Below, piece after piece: positions 1-7,730 of a stretch of 37,274 nucleotides of DNA. Numbering within the stretch: position 1 is the stretch's first letter; each line of letters begins with the position of its first letter. Source of the DNA: Planctomycetaceae bacterium (GTDB taxonomy: Bacteria > Planctomycetota > Planctomycetia > Pirellulales > Pirellulaceae). A program made the translations under genes and the position numbers. The notes below the pieces were generated by a model, which was not told the DNA's origin, ran no database searches, and saw only the letters and a program-made list of their open reading frames with translations. The stretch lies in contig PBCP01000018.1 in the NCBI GenBank assembly GCA_002717145.1, positions 1 to 37,274 of the forward strand, written 5' to 3'.

Positions 1-418
1 GCTGGGTCTGTCCACGCGACAAGGTATTAGCATACGCATCCCGCTTAAAGTCCAGGTCAACGATTTCCAACATCTCATTGCAACGTTTACGCCGGGCTTC
101 CCCTTTGATTCGATAGGCAGCCGCAAAAAACTCAAGGTATTCAATGACTTTCATATCATCGTAAACGCCAAAGAAATCGGGCATATAACCGACCAGTCTA
201 CGTATTTCTTTTGGCTTAGTATAAATCGAATTTCCACAAACATAAGCTTCACCGGAAGTCGGATTAAGCAGAGTTGCGATTATTCGCATCGTCGTTGTCT
301 TACCAGCTCCATTTGGTCCGATGAAACCAAATAAATCTCCCTCGTCCAATTCGAGATCAATATCTCGGATGGCGTACATATCGCCATACTTTTTCGTTAA
401 TCCTCTGGTCTCAATCAC
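1..418 (-). CDS. ABC transporter ATP-binding protein, 3' part outside window
   Basis: The N-terminal 139 residues of an ABC ATPase are present. The rest lies beyond the window edge. Visible motifs are Walker A GPNGAGKT at residues 34-41 and an ABC signature variant LSRGQ at 133-137, which ends at the window edge. The Q-loop region reads LVGYMPDFFGVYDD. This resembles the single-domain ATPases of ABC-2 type exporters (CcmA/NatA-like). The start is GTG at 418, chosen because AAGGGA lies 9 bases upstream and the nearby in-frame alternatives meet stops. It follows the 737-residue membrane protein on the same strand with a 39-base gap, so the two are probably co-transcribed. The membrane-spanning permease is not visible and may lie downstream outside the window. 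Substrate unknown. Confidence 0.9.
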   Translation of the reverse strand, partial: MIETRGLTKKYGDMYAIRDIDLELDEGDLFGFIGPNGAGKTTTMRIIATLLNPTSGEAYVCGNSIYTKPKEIRRLVGYMPDFFGVYDDMKVIEYLEFFAAAYRIKGEARRKRCNEMLEIVDLDFKRDAYANTLSRGQTQ

Positions 419-427
419 AATTCATGG

Positions 428-433
428 TCCCTT
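428..433 (-). promoter_or_regulatory. Ribosome binding site deciding GTG start at 418
   Basis: AAGGGA read on the minus strand, 9 bases before the GTG at 418. It supports this non-ATG start. An ATG at 425 in another frame runs into a stop after four codons. Confidence 0.55.
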
Positions 434-457
434 CAGGTTTATGTGGACACTGTAACA

Positions 458-2671
458 TTAGGGAGCGGCCTTCACTTTAAACACAACCCGGTAGAAATTA
501 TTTTCTGACTCCAGCACCACATCATGCTCACCATTAACAACATATCCGTTATTACTCTGACCGGCCCGGGCGACCAGCACCGCCCGGTTATAGGCCAAGG
601 TATGACTCAGATCGAGGAATTCTTCGTATCGATGTATTAACCCGGTATATTTAGCGCCACCGATACTTTGATTAAACATCATCTGCCTTACGATTCGCTG
701 AGTGGATTCCTCCATCACACTCCAACGGCGCCGATCTCCGCGACTACTGCCGTCCTGATACTTGTAATAATAGTTATCGATGCCCTGTGACTGGTCACTT
801 ATATCAAAAATATCAACTGTGGCTCCTGCCTTGAATGTTCTGCCAATTGGATAAACTTTCCCATCAAAGACAATTTCCACTTCATACAAATCAAATTCAA
901 ATGGATTGGTTACCGTTCCACGCAATGCGCCACTAATCGGATCCGCATACAAGTCCGGTTGCTTGCCTACATCCATTTGGCCGGACCACCGCGATTGTAT
1001 GCTTTTTGTACCACCATGTTGCACCGGAATCTGCCGCAACTCAACCTTCGCACCATCTACTAGATATCTGTGATTGATGTAGGTCTGAAAACTTGTGCGT
1101 CCCAACGCTCCTAATCCTGTGCCTGGCAAACCATGCCAACCCGTTGTAACAAACTCCCGCTCAATCGCGGGAATCATCAGGAGATCAGCCTCACTGGTTG
1201 CTTTGTCCAGACGAACATCAAATCCAGCAACTTGAGGACTGTACAATCCCAGATAATCTGTACCTCGCACTGTTCCTGTTGAGGCATCAATATCGACTAT
1301 ATGAAGTTGATTCATCTGTGGAGATTCCGCAGGCAGTGTGTTTGCCATCACCACCACGATCATCGCGATCACAACGACCGCTGCCGGAAACGTCCCCCAT
1401 GTCCAGTGAAAGCGATCTATTTTTCGGAGTAGATAATAATCAAGAGGACCAATCACCAGCACAAACAACGCCAATAAAGCGGCAATCCATACGAATTGAA
1501 TTGGTGTCACGCTTTCAAATTTTTCGAGCTGGGATCGTAACTGTCCTGAGATATCCTGATAACCGGCATGATTTCCGCCTCCCCCGGACAATGAATCATC
1601 TTCCTCGCCAGCATTGCGACCAATCGCAATGAGCTTTTCCAAAACTCGAGCCGATGAACTCCATTCATCAAGAGGGGGCGTATCAATATCAAAGGCAACG
1701 AAGACAACCATCCCAAATCCACGAACGCTACGCACGATCAAAGGATGTAGTGCCTGAGCATTTTCCTGATCACGTAAAATGACCCGACCGTCTTTCACGT
1801 TTAACTGAGCTAAGGGATTTTTACCAGCTTCGAGAAAGAGACGTTGTTGAGCATTGCCATAACTTTCTAATCCCGACGTATTCCACTGAGCAACCGTACC
1901 TGTAATCTCGCCTGGAATCAATTGAGCAAGCGGTGAACCATCGGCACCGAGCCTTTGAGATTCCTTGCCTGCAAACAAAATCAGGCGGCCCCCCTGATAC
2001 ACCCAGTCTTTCAATGCCTGCATTTGAGCATCTGATAGACGATCAAGAATGCCGGACTCAGCCGTCGGCATCACCATCAGGTCGATGGACTCATATCCAA
2101 TCCACTCAGAGGGTAATTTTTCATAATCGTCATACTGAATGAGTGATACTTCCACCAAGTCCGGATCAGCCGTTAACGAACTTTGCAAACGTGAACGGCT
2201 GATTGGAAGCCTTTTGCCCAACTGAAGAACAAAATAAGAGGTCGCCTTGCGATTACCACCGGCACTTTGATCAAACAGTTTCTGATCGATTAACTCCCCT
2301 GTCGTCAGATCTCGAACCCCAACATCCACTCGCCAAGGCAAACGACCGACTTTGATAAGCTGGGACACAGTGATTGAAGACCCCGCGGCCACTGTAAACT
2401 GATTCTCATTACGCGAATAACTCACAGGTATTCCGTCAACATCTTCAGCCTCTACAACAAACTGACCGTGCAAATCTGCTACACCGCCATTCATAACAGT
2501 AGCCTGTACGGGAATCCAAACCCCTCTTTTGAACTGACCACCAAAGCCCAGTTCGTACTCCACCTGTACACTCGACTCAGCCTGCTGGGCGTGACAAACC
2601 GGCGGCAGAACACAACACACTGCCAGCAGTCCGACAATAGCTGATCGTATGGTTTGGGTAACTGAATACAT
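458..2671 (-). CDS. Secreted / membrane-anchored protein of unknown function (737 aa)
   Basis: I do not recognise a named family with certainty. The N-terminus is a signal peptide (hydrophobic residues about 10-27, cleavage probably after CHAQ). A beta-rich region follows, then a segment at about 190-345 that resembles the Rossmann-like, amidotransferase-type fold often seen in planctomycete VWA neighbours (a DWVYQGGRLILFAG stretch at about 222-235). Two transmembrane helices lie at about 393-413 and 428-446, separated by a charged DYYLLRKIDRFH loop. A second large exported domain extends to the C-terminus. Much of the protein therefore lies outside the cytoplasm. It sits immediately upstream of an ABC ATPase gene, suggesting it works with or regulates that transporter. 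This is inferred from position only. The ATG at 2671 has no clear Shine-Dalgarno sequence. Confidence 0.85.
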   Translation of the reverse strand: MYSVTQTIRSAIVGLLAVCCVLPPVCHAQQAESSVQVEYELGFGGQFKRGVWIPVQATVMNGGVADLHGQFVVEAEDVDGIPVSYSRNENQFTVAAGSSITVSQLIKVGRLPWRVDVGVRDLTTGELIDQKLFDQSAGGNRKATSYFVLQLGKRLPISRSRLQSSLTADPDLVEVSLIQYDDYEKLPSEWIGYESIDLMVMPTAESGILDRLSDAQMQALKDWVYQGGRLILFAGKESQRLGADGSPLAQLIPGEITGTVAQWNTSGLESYGNAQQRLFLEAGKNPLAQLNVKDGRVILRDQENAQALHPLIVRSVRGFGMVVFVAFDIDTPPLDEWSSSARVLEKLIAIGRNAGEEDDSLSGGGGNHAGYQDISGQLRSQLEKFESVTPIQFVWIAALLALFVLVIGPLDYYLLRKIDRFHWTWGTFPAAVVVIAMIVVVMANTLPAESPQMNQLHIVDIDASTGTVRGTDYLGLYSPQVAGFDVRLDKATSEADLLMIPAIEREFVTTGWHGLPGTGLGALGRTSFQTYINHRYLVDGAKVELRQIPVQHGGTKSIQSRWSGQMDVGKQPDLYADPISGALRGTVTNPFEFDLYEVEIVFDGKVYPIGRTFKAGATVDIFDISDQSQGIDNYYYKYQDGSSRGDRRRWSVMEESTQRIVRQMMFNQSIGGAKYTGLIHRYEEFLDLSHTLAYNRAVLVARAGQSNNGYVVNGEHDVVLESENNFYRVVFKVKAAP

Positions 2672-2849
2672 TTAGATAGAAAGCGTTTCTTAGGAACTAA
2701 ATCTTGGCACGCACAGCAAGGAAATGGGTTCGCGCAGACCGACGAAAATAACAGCCTGTTTCTATTTCATCGGCTATTTCACCAAAGGAAGTACCGCCTT
2801 ATTCAGGATTCGAACCAAGGTTTTCAGCCACCGAATTTCACGTTTTGCT
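2672..2849. other. Intergenic gap, 178 bases
   Basis: The gap lies between the MazG gene and the 737-residue protein gene, both on the minus strand. No gene or convincing terminator is visible. A short AGAAA-GCG-TTTCT hairpin near 2677-2689 is too weak to call. The gap is long for this window, so a separate promoter for the downstream pair is plausible, but I cannot identify its elements. Confidence 0.4.
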
Positions 2850-3167
2850 CTAGGGCTTTTCGGAATCGCTGCACTGACATATATACTGGCGGCAGCCTGG
2901 GCAACCTTCTCCATATTTCTGTCGAATTGCATCATTGAGATCAATGCCCGCCACATTAGCAATCGTTGTTAACCAGGCCAAGACATCCGCAAACTCTTCA
3001 GACTTATCCTGTTCACTACCACTTCGCAGTGCCGCGGCTAACTCACCAACCTCTTCCATAAGCCACATAAAAGTTCCATCAATCCCTCTTTCTAAATCTT
3101 TTTCCATATACATGGTCCGGATTAAGGATTGAAATTCAGAAAAACTTATCTGAGCATCATCACTCAT
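2850..3167 (-). CDS. MazG-type nucleotide pyrophosphohydrolase with Cys-rich tail
   Basis: A 105-residue all-alpha NTP pyrophosphohydrolase of the MazG/dUTPase superfamily. Family members hydrolyse nucleoside triphosphates to monophosphate and pyrophosphate, often as house-cleaning enzymes. The metal-binding pattern is visible as WLMEEVGELAAAL (acidic residues 38, 39 and 42) and EEFADVLAW (Glu57, Glu58, Asp61), with a typical final helix IDLNDAIRQKY. The C-terminus adds CPGC-x4-C-x-C (Cys89, 92, 97, 99), which looks like a small zinc- or metal-binding site and is absent from classical MazG. The ATG at 3167 lies 6 bases after the Rieske gene, so co-expression is likely. Substrate specificity cannot be read from the sequence. 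Confidence 0.87.
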   Translation of the reverse strand: MSDDAQISFSEFQSLIRTMYMEKDLERGIDGTFMWLMEEVGELAAALRSGSEQDKSEEFADVLAWLTTIANVAGIDLNDAIRQKYGEGCPGCRQYICQCSDSEKP

Positions 3168-3173
3168 GGGATT

Positions 3174-3494
3174 TCAATTGTCCTTTGCTGGCACCGCCAC
3201 CTGAATCTCATCACCCTGCACTCGCAGTTCAAACACGTCAATTTTGAGTTCCGGATTGTCCGTCCACCCGCCATCATTAATACAGAATCGCCAGGCATGC
3301 CAGGGACATACAACGGCTCCGTCAAGAATATACCCACCTGACAGCGGTGCTCCCATATGCGGGCACAGGTCATCTGTGGCGCGAAACTCACCTTTGTCAT
3401 TAAACACTGCAATCATGCGTCCGTTGACAGTGTATCCTCGCCCCTCACCTTCCGGAATATCAGCTACCCGAGCGACGGTTTCAAATTCAGCCAA
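3174..3494 (-). CDS. Rieske [2Fe-2S] ferredoxin-like protein
   Basis: A 106-residue soluble single-domain Rieske protein. The cluster ligands are clear: CPH at about 44-46 and CPWH at about 63-66, in the usual C-x-H...C-x-x-H arrangement. There is no signal peptide or membrane anchor, so it is cytoplasmic. It resembles oxygenase ferredoxins (BphF-like) and the small subunit of nitrite reductase (NirD-like). No oxygenase or reductase partner is visible in the window, so its redox partner is unknown. The start is TTG at 3494, supported by GAGGT 5 bases upstream; no ATG is available near the N-terminus of the domain. It precedes the MazG gene by 6 bases. Confidence 0.9.
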   Translation of the reverse strand: MAEFETVARVADIPEGEGRGYTVNGRMIAVFNDKGEFRATDDLCPHMGAPLSGGYILDGAVVCPWHAWRFCINDGGWTDNPELKIDVFELRVQGDEIQVAVPAKDN

Positions 3495-3499
3495 AAGGG

Positions 3500-3504
3500 A
3501 CCTC
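3500..3504 (-). promoter_or_regulatory. Ribosome binding site deciding TTG start at 3494
   Basis: GAGGT on the minus strand, 5 bases before TTG at 3494. It is the main reason for accepting the TTG start of the Rieske protein. Confidence 0.55.
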
Positions 3505-3534
3505 GATCCTAATTTCCAAAGCTGGTGGAGAAAC

Positions 3535-4428
3535 TTACTTCACTGTCGTGTTGACTTCCGTCATCGTCTGCTGCAATAACGACATCGTACCAATCTGTCC
3601 TTCAATTTGCATGAGTTGCTTTATGGCTGAATGGCTCATGGCTCCCTCCACATTATCAAAATACATTGTTCCAGAACTGGATTGTTTCCGGATGTTCAGG
3701 CGAGGAGCATCAGGCAGTTTGGACTCAAGAAGTTTGACAACCATGGTTACATCCAGTTTTTCCATCGGTCTGCCATCAATTTCGACGGTTCCAGCATATT
3801 CATAAGATATCGTGACAGCAGCACCGCCTGCTTGAGCCGCAGACGAGAACTTGGTTTCCCACTTGGAACCTTCCATTACAGGCTCTTCAGGCAACACCAC
3901 AGAACTCTGCGAAAGCATACTCTTAAAAGATTCTTCGCTAAACATCTGCTGGTACACCGTTGTTGATGTGGAGGTCAACGTTTTAACCAGATCTGCTGGC
4001 GGTTTAACATCCAGCACAACTCCGCGATCACTGTACGTAATTTCAAACTCTGCACCAATTAAGGGCCTCAACACTTGGGACAGAGCGTTGGCTGCATCAT
4101 CTTCTTTCGCATCGTTACTATCAAATTTCAACGTGACTCCTACAAATCCACCGCTCGATTCCATTTGGATTCGCGAAAGTTTCTGAATAACTACGGCGGA
4201 GCCGTCTGCTTTTACTTCCTTTACTGTTTGATACAAATCCATTGCCATTGTTAAATTAGCTTTGTTTTTGTTTTCACCAAACGCTGTGTCTACTGTCGTT
4301 CTATTCACCAGCGAAATTGTCGATTGGGCTCCCTGCACAAATTTCATTCTCAAAGTTTTTTGTGCGTGAACTTCAATCGTTAAACACAGCAAACAGAGAA
4401 TTGCAGGAATCCATACTTTGGTATTCAT
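3535..4428 (-). CDS. Secreted protein, DUF6263-like (297 aa)
   Basis: An exported protein of unknown function. The signal peptide is clear (MNTKVWIPAILCLLCLTIEVHAQ, cleavage after HAQ). The mature part is beta-rich: a start of the type LRMKFVQG, a GSAVVIQKLSRIQ strand, a FEITYSDRGVVLDVKPP strand at mid-length, an LPEEPVMEGSKWE element and a final SSGTMYFDN-type strand. This order matches proteins annotated as DUF6263, whose role is not known to me. The same element order recurs in the neighbouring 304-residue protein, suggesting an old tandem duplication. Gaps to its neighbours are 72 and 40 bases. A GGAAGGAAAT sequence about 10 bases before the ATG may be its ribosome binding site. Confidence 0.8.
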   Translation of the reverse strand: MNTKVWIPAILCLLCLTIEVHAQKTLRMKFVQGAQSTISLVNRTTVDTAFGENKNKANLTMAMDLYQTVKEVKADGSAVVIQKLSRIQMESSGGFVGVTLKFDSNDAKEDDAANALSQVLRPLIGAEFEITYSDRGVVLDVKPPADLVKTLTSTSTTVYQQMFSEESFKSMLSQSSVVLPEEPVMEGSKWETKFSSAAQAGGAAVTISYEYAGTVEIDGRPMEKLDVTMVVKLLESKLPDAPRLNIRKQSSSGTMYFDNVEGAMSHSAIKQLMQIEGQIGTMSLLQQTMTEVNTTVK

Positions 4429-4500
4429 CGATCTTTATTTCCTTCCGACGACTATGCTGTTTCAGGATGGCATGCCCATATCATACAAAACGAAGTTGAC

Positions 4501-5415
4501 TTAAGGTAACAGCTTCTTTAACTCAATGACACTAGATTCTTGATGATTCACATTAATCTCTTCACCATCGTCATAAGTTGACGTCTCGAGTGACACCTCT
4601 ACTACGACTTTCTCAATGAATTGTTCGGGCGAGTTAAAAAAGAGTTTTCCACTGACCTGTTGTGATTTCACCTTAACATTTTTCTCAGCATCGATTGGCA
4701 ACTGAATCCTTGATGTCAGAGAAATCTCAGGGCCCTGTGGATTCATTCCTAAATATCGGTAGACGGTCAAATCTTTGGGATAAGGTGTGTTTAACAACTC
4801 CATCCGCTTCCAGGTTGTACCAGGTTCGACGTCCGCCAAGGGAAACTCCACAAACACGTGAGCAAATGCCCGGGCCACCCCCTCTGCATTGAAAACCTGC
4901 GGAAATGGCACTCGGGTATTCGCGGCCGATCGACCGGTCGGAGTATTGTTCGTCCCTGCTGAATCATGAGGGAGCTCCTTGATCATCGTAAGCCGGGCTG
5001 TGCTACTCACCAGGATTTCAAATCGCTTTTGCAATACCCCACGTAACGTTGCTTGTAATGTCTTTTGATCTTCGTTCTTGGCTGGCACTTCGGTGTCAAC
5101 TGTGACTTGGTCTTCAAGCGGGTTTGGATTAATCTGGACTCTTGAAACCTGCCAATGCAGCCGGGCAACCTCACTTGAATTGAACTCGACCACTGTCCAT
5201 TGCCCTGTGACGACGACTTCATTTTGATATGGTAATTTGTCTTCACCAGCCGACACTGTAATGTTGGCTTTCGATATACACTTCACCTCATAGACGTCAC
5301 CAGCAACCCAACGCCAACGTAATTTATCCGCCCGGACCTGAGCTATCCCTACTATGCCGAATAGGATCAAAGCTATGATTAAGCACCAAAGCCGGGTCGG
5401 GATCACTCTTTTCAT
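4501..5415 (-). CDS. Secreted protein, diverged paralogue of the DUF6263-like neighbour (304 aa)
   Basis: A signal peptide (hydrophobic residues about 8-28, cleavage likely after VRA) is followed by a beta-rich exported domain. The elements line up with the 297-residue neighbour: an LRWRWVAGDVYEVKC start, a central FEILVSSTARLTMIKELP strand, a FPLADVEPGTTWKRM element before a short YRYLG strand, and a VSGKLFFNSPEQF strand near the end. Identity is low by eye, so common ancestry is inferred from order and pattern. No catalytic residues are evident. Its ATG overlaps the stop codon of the metallo-hydrolase gene (TAATG), which suggests translational coupling. Function unknown. Confidence 0.8.
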   Translation of the reverse strand: MKRVIPTRLWCLIIALILFGIVGIAQVRADKLRWRWVAGDVYEVKCISKANITVSAGEDKLPYQNEVVVTGQWTVVEFNSSEVARLHWQVSRVQINPNPLEDQVTVDTEVPAKNEDQKTLQATLRGVLQKRFEILVSSTARLTMIKELPHDSAGTNNTPTGRSAANTRVPFPQVFNAEGVARAFAHVFVEFPLADVEPGTTWKRMELLNTPYPKDLTVYRYLGMNPQGPEISLTSRIQLPIDAEKNVKVKSQQVSGKLFFNSPEQFIEKVVVEVSLETSTYDDGEEINVNHQESSVIELKKLLP

Positions 5416-6101
5416 TACAATTCTATTTCTCCGTTGACTTCCAATATCACGGGGTGAGCATTTGTAGCTGCCGAGACGTGCTCTGCCCAGGCATTTGCAT
5501 CCTGCTCAATCGGCGGCCAAGTATTAAAGTGAGCTGGTACAACACGAGCGGGCTTCAACATTCTCACCGCTTCCACTGAATCGTCCGGCCCCATCGTAAA
5601 ATGATCCCCGATACTTAGAATCGCAATATCGATACCTTGTCGGCCATAAAGCTCCATTTCCATAAACAAGGCTGTATCGCCAGAGAAATAAACCTTCCCT
5701 TCAGGGAAGGTGAGAATGTAACCCGCTGGATTTCCTCCATAGCTTCCATCAGGCATTGAAGAACTGTGATGGGCAATCGTCATACGCACGTGTCCAAACG
5801 GAAGCTGTATACCGCCTCCCAGATTCAATGACACCGTCTTTTCAACATCTTGCTTATTTTGGAACCAGCCGGCTGCTTCAACCGGAGCAACAACGGTGGC
5901 CCCGGTTCGGTTAGCAATGGAAGCGACATCAGCCACATGATCCGCATGTCCGTGCGTCACCAGAATAAAGTCTGCTGACAGTTCATCTGCTGACACCGTA
6001 GCCACCGGATTATCATCTATAAACGGATCCAGCAATACAGTGTGCTCACCTGTTTTGATCTCAAAGGCATAGTGTCCCAGCCATTTTATTGTCGTCGTCA
6101 T
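5415..6101 (-). CDS. UPF0173-type metal-dependent hydrolase (metallo-beta-lactamase fold)
   Basis: A 228-residue member of the UPF0173 branch of the metallo-beta-lactamase superfamily. The N-terminus reads IKWLGHYAFEI and LLDPFIDDNP. The zinc-binding motif THGHADH is at about 49-55. Further ligand regions are AHHSS, SGDTAL and PAHFNTWPP. The physiological substrate of this family is not established. No signal peptide is present, so it is cytoplasmic. I take ATG at 6101 as the start. A TTG at 6110 would add three residues and overlap the upstream stop; AAAGGA at 6115-6120 suits neither perfectly. It lies directly after the isomerase gene and is coupled to the following secreted-protein gene by TAATG. 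Confidence 0.92.
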   Translation of the reverse strand: MTTTIKWLGHYAFEIKTGEHTVLLDPFIDDNPVATVSADELSADFILVTHGHADHVADVASIANRTGATVVAPVEAAGWFQNKQDVEKTVSLNLGGGIQLPFGHVRMTIAHHSSSMPDGSYGGNPAGYILTFPEGKVYFSGDTALFMEMELYGRQGIDIAILSIGDHFTMGPDDSVEAVRMLKPARVVPAHFNTWPPIEQDANAWAEHVSAATNAHPVILEVNGEIEL

Positions 6102-6106
6102 TTTCT

Positions 6107-7525
6107 TCAATCTTTCCTTTTTACAATTCCCAGTAGCGATTGCATGTTTCTTTTGTAAGCCTCCACCCCTGGTTGACCATAGGGATTAATACCTAATAGC
6201 CGGCCTTCGACGACGGTGGCAAGCATCATCATTTGAAAGAACTGCCCCAAACTAAACGCATCGGTACTCTCTAGCTCGATATCAATCACTGGACGCCCCG
6301 CTGACTGAAGAGCCTGATTGGTGCCCTGAAGAGCTGCCGTTAGCAACTCGGGGACAGCTCGCCCGGCAAGTTGATTCAATTCATCATCGTCGTGTTCCCG
6401 TTCGGGAACCTGCAGTCTGTCGGTTCGAGTCGTTCGGGTTGTCACGTTTACAATCAATTTATTCCGGCGGCCTTCCTGATGTTGTTGTGCACGTGAATGC
6501 AGATCACGTGTGTTTACTGCCGTCACTGGTGTCGCACCAATTTCAGCCTTCCCCAGACTCTCAGCAAGAAGCTGGTCATACCACAATCCCGCTGATTCGA
6601 GTGACTTGGACCAGACACTCAATACACGAATATCGATCGCTCTGACCTGCTCAAGCAAATGAGCTGCACCGACATATTGAAGTACAGGATTCTGATCAGC
6701 CGGCGCTGTCCGAAACGTCTCGTTCATCGCCGCCGCCCCTTTCAGAAGCTGGACTATGTCGACCCCCATACATGCCGCGGGAAACAAACCCACCGCCGAC
6801 AGCACACTGAAACGTCCTCCAACTCCGTCAGGAACACGAAAGACAGATTTACAACCCAGACTTTTCCCCAGTGCATCGAGTCGCCCAGACGCTCCGGTGA
6901 TAGGAACAACTCGTCGAGCGATTTCATCAGAGTCTGCGGAGTACTGTTGCTGCAATGCATCCAGAAACATTCTCAAGGCAACTGCTGTCTCCAGTGTACC
7001 GCCACTCTTACTAATCACTACAACCGACCAACGACTGTCAGCCAATCTGGCCAACAATGACTGCAAAGCGTCATTATCCAGACTATTGCCTTCAAAATAG
7101 ATTCGAGGACGCCCTCCACGTTGCCCATCAGACAATTCGTTGTAGTAGGGTTCACAGCAACCCTCGAGGATCGCTTTTGCTCCCATATAGGAACCACCAA
7201 TCCCTAAAATAACGACCGCTTCACTGGAATTTTTTAGTTGCCTTGCGTCAGATAGAATCTGTCCCAATTCACTTGTCTGACGATCAGCGTTGTAGTCCTC
7301 CAGCAATACCTCCGGTAATTGATAAAACCGGCCATCGAGTGGAATTTTTTGATCTGGTATTTCCCCTGAATCCATCAGGGCAACGTCTGTGACCACTGAT
7401 TCGTGCCGCGCAGATTCCAAACGCGATGCCAATTCAGCAAATTGAGACGGGGTGACACCGTAATGTTCCAGCCAACAACCGGACAAATTAACTGACAATG
7501 ACTGACTCACGAGATACGGTTCCAT
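6107..7525 (-). CDS. pgi: Glucose-6-phosphate isomerase
   Basis: Interconverts glucose 6-phosphate and fructose 6-phosphate in glycolysis and gluconeogenesis. Family hallmarks are GIGGSYMGAKA, the phosphate-binding VISKSGGTLETAVALR, the GVGGRFSVLSAVGLFP signature, the catalytic QHQEGRRNK region and a C-terminal GVEAYKRNM with the conserved lysine. The length of about 472 residues matches the shorter Bacillus-type isomerases. The start is uncertain: ATG at 7525 is used here, while TTG at 7540 would add five residues and is 11 bases from an AAGGGG element. It is the first gene of the minus-strand run and faces the phosphoglycerate mutase gene across a roughly 205-base gap. Confidence 0.95.
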   Translation of the reverse strand: MEPYLVSQSLSVNLSGCWLEHYGVTPSQFAELASRLESARHESVVTDVALMDSGEIPDQKIPLDGRFYQLPEVLLEDYNADRQTSELGQILSDARQLKNSSEAVVILGIGGSYMGAKAILEGCCEPYYNELSDGQRGGRPRIYFEGNSLDNDALQSLLARLADSRWSVVVISKSGGTLETAVALRMFLDALQQQYSADSDEIARRVVPITGASGRLDALGKSLGCKSVFRVPDGVGGRFSVLSAVGLFPAACMGVDIVQLLKGAAAMNETFRTAPADQNPVLQYVGAAHLLEQVRAIDIRVLSVWSKSLESAGLWYDQLLAESLGKAEIGATPVTAVNTRDLHSRAQQHQEGRRNKLIVNVTTRTTRTDRLQVPEREHDDDELNQLAGRAVPELLTAALQGTNQALQSAGRPVIDIELESTDAFSLGQFFQMMMLATVVEGRLLGINPYGQPGVEAYKRNMQSLLGIVKRKD

Positions 7526-7730
7526 TGAAAGAAACAACAAGCATGTAGTATCCCCTTGATTCTAGCCTGAATTAATCAGTTTGGCAGTTCTCACCGACTA
7601 AAAGTCATTTCACTTAAATCGGCAATGAATCCAATCATTTTTGAATTGTGAAGGAATAGTTAATCGGGGGTTGTTGAAATTGCTAGGCGGGTGAAAATAG
7701 AAAGATAAACTAACCTCCCCCCCGTCTCAG
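7526..7730. promoter_or_regulatory. Divergent intergenic region between pgi and phosphoglycerate mutase
   Basis: About 205 bases between two outward-facing glycolytic genes, so promoters for both should lie here. On the plus strand TTGAAA at 7674-7679 and TAGAAA at 7698-7703 are 18 bases apart and could form a weak sigma-70-like promoter, but I give this low weight. On the minus strand AAGGGG at 7552-7557 lies 7 bases before an ATG at 7544 that opens an 18-codon frame overlapping the pgi start. I see no operator or riboswitch. Confidence 0.4.

Noticed and set aside
1198..1632. Open frame of 144 codons on the plus strand
   Set aside because: It is antisense to the 737-residue membrane protein, has no recognisable features and no ribosome binding site.
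2806..2816. GGATTCGAACC, which read on the minus strand looks like a tRNA T-loop
   Set aside because: The flanking bases do not form a five-pair T stem, and no acceptor, anticodon or D arm can be built around it. Taken as chance.
4469..4476. GGCATGCC palindrome between the two paralogous secreted-protein genes
   Set aside because: Eight bases is too short for a confident operator, and there is no T-run to make it a terminator.
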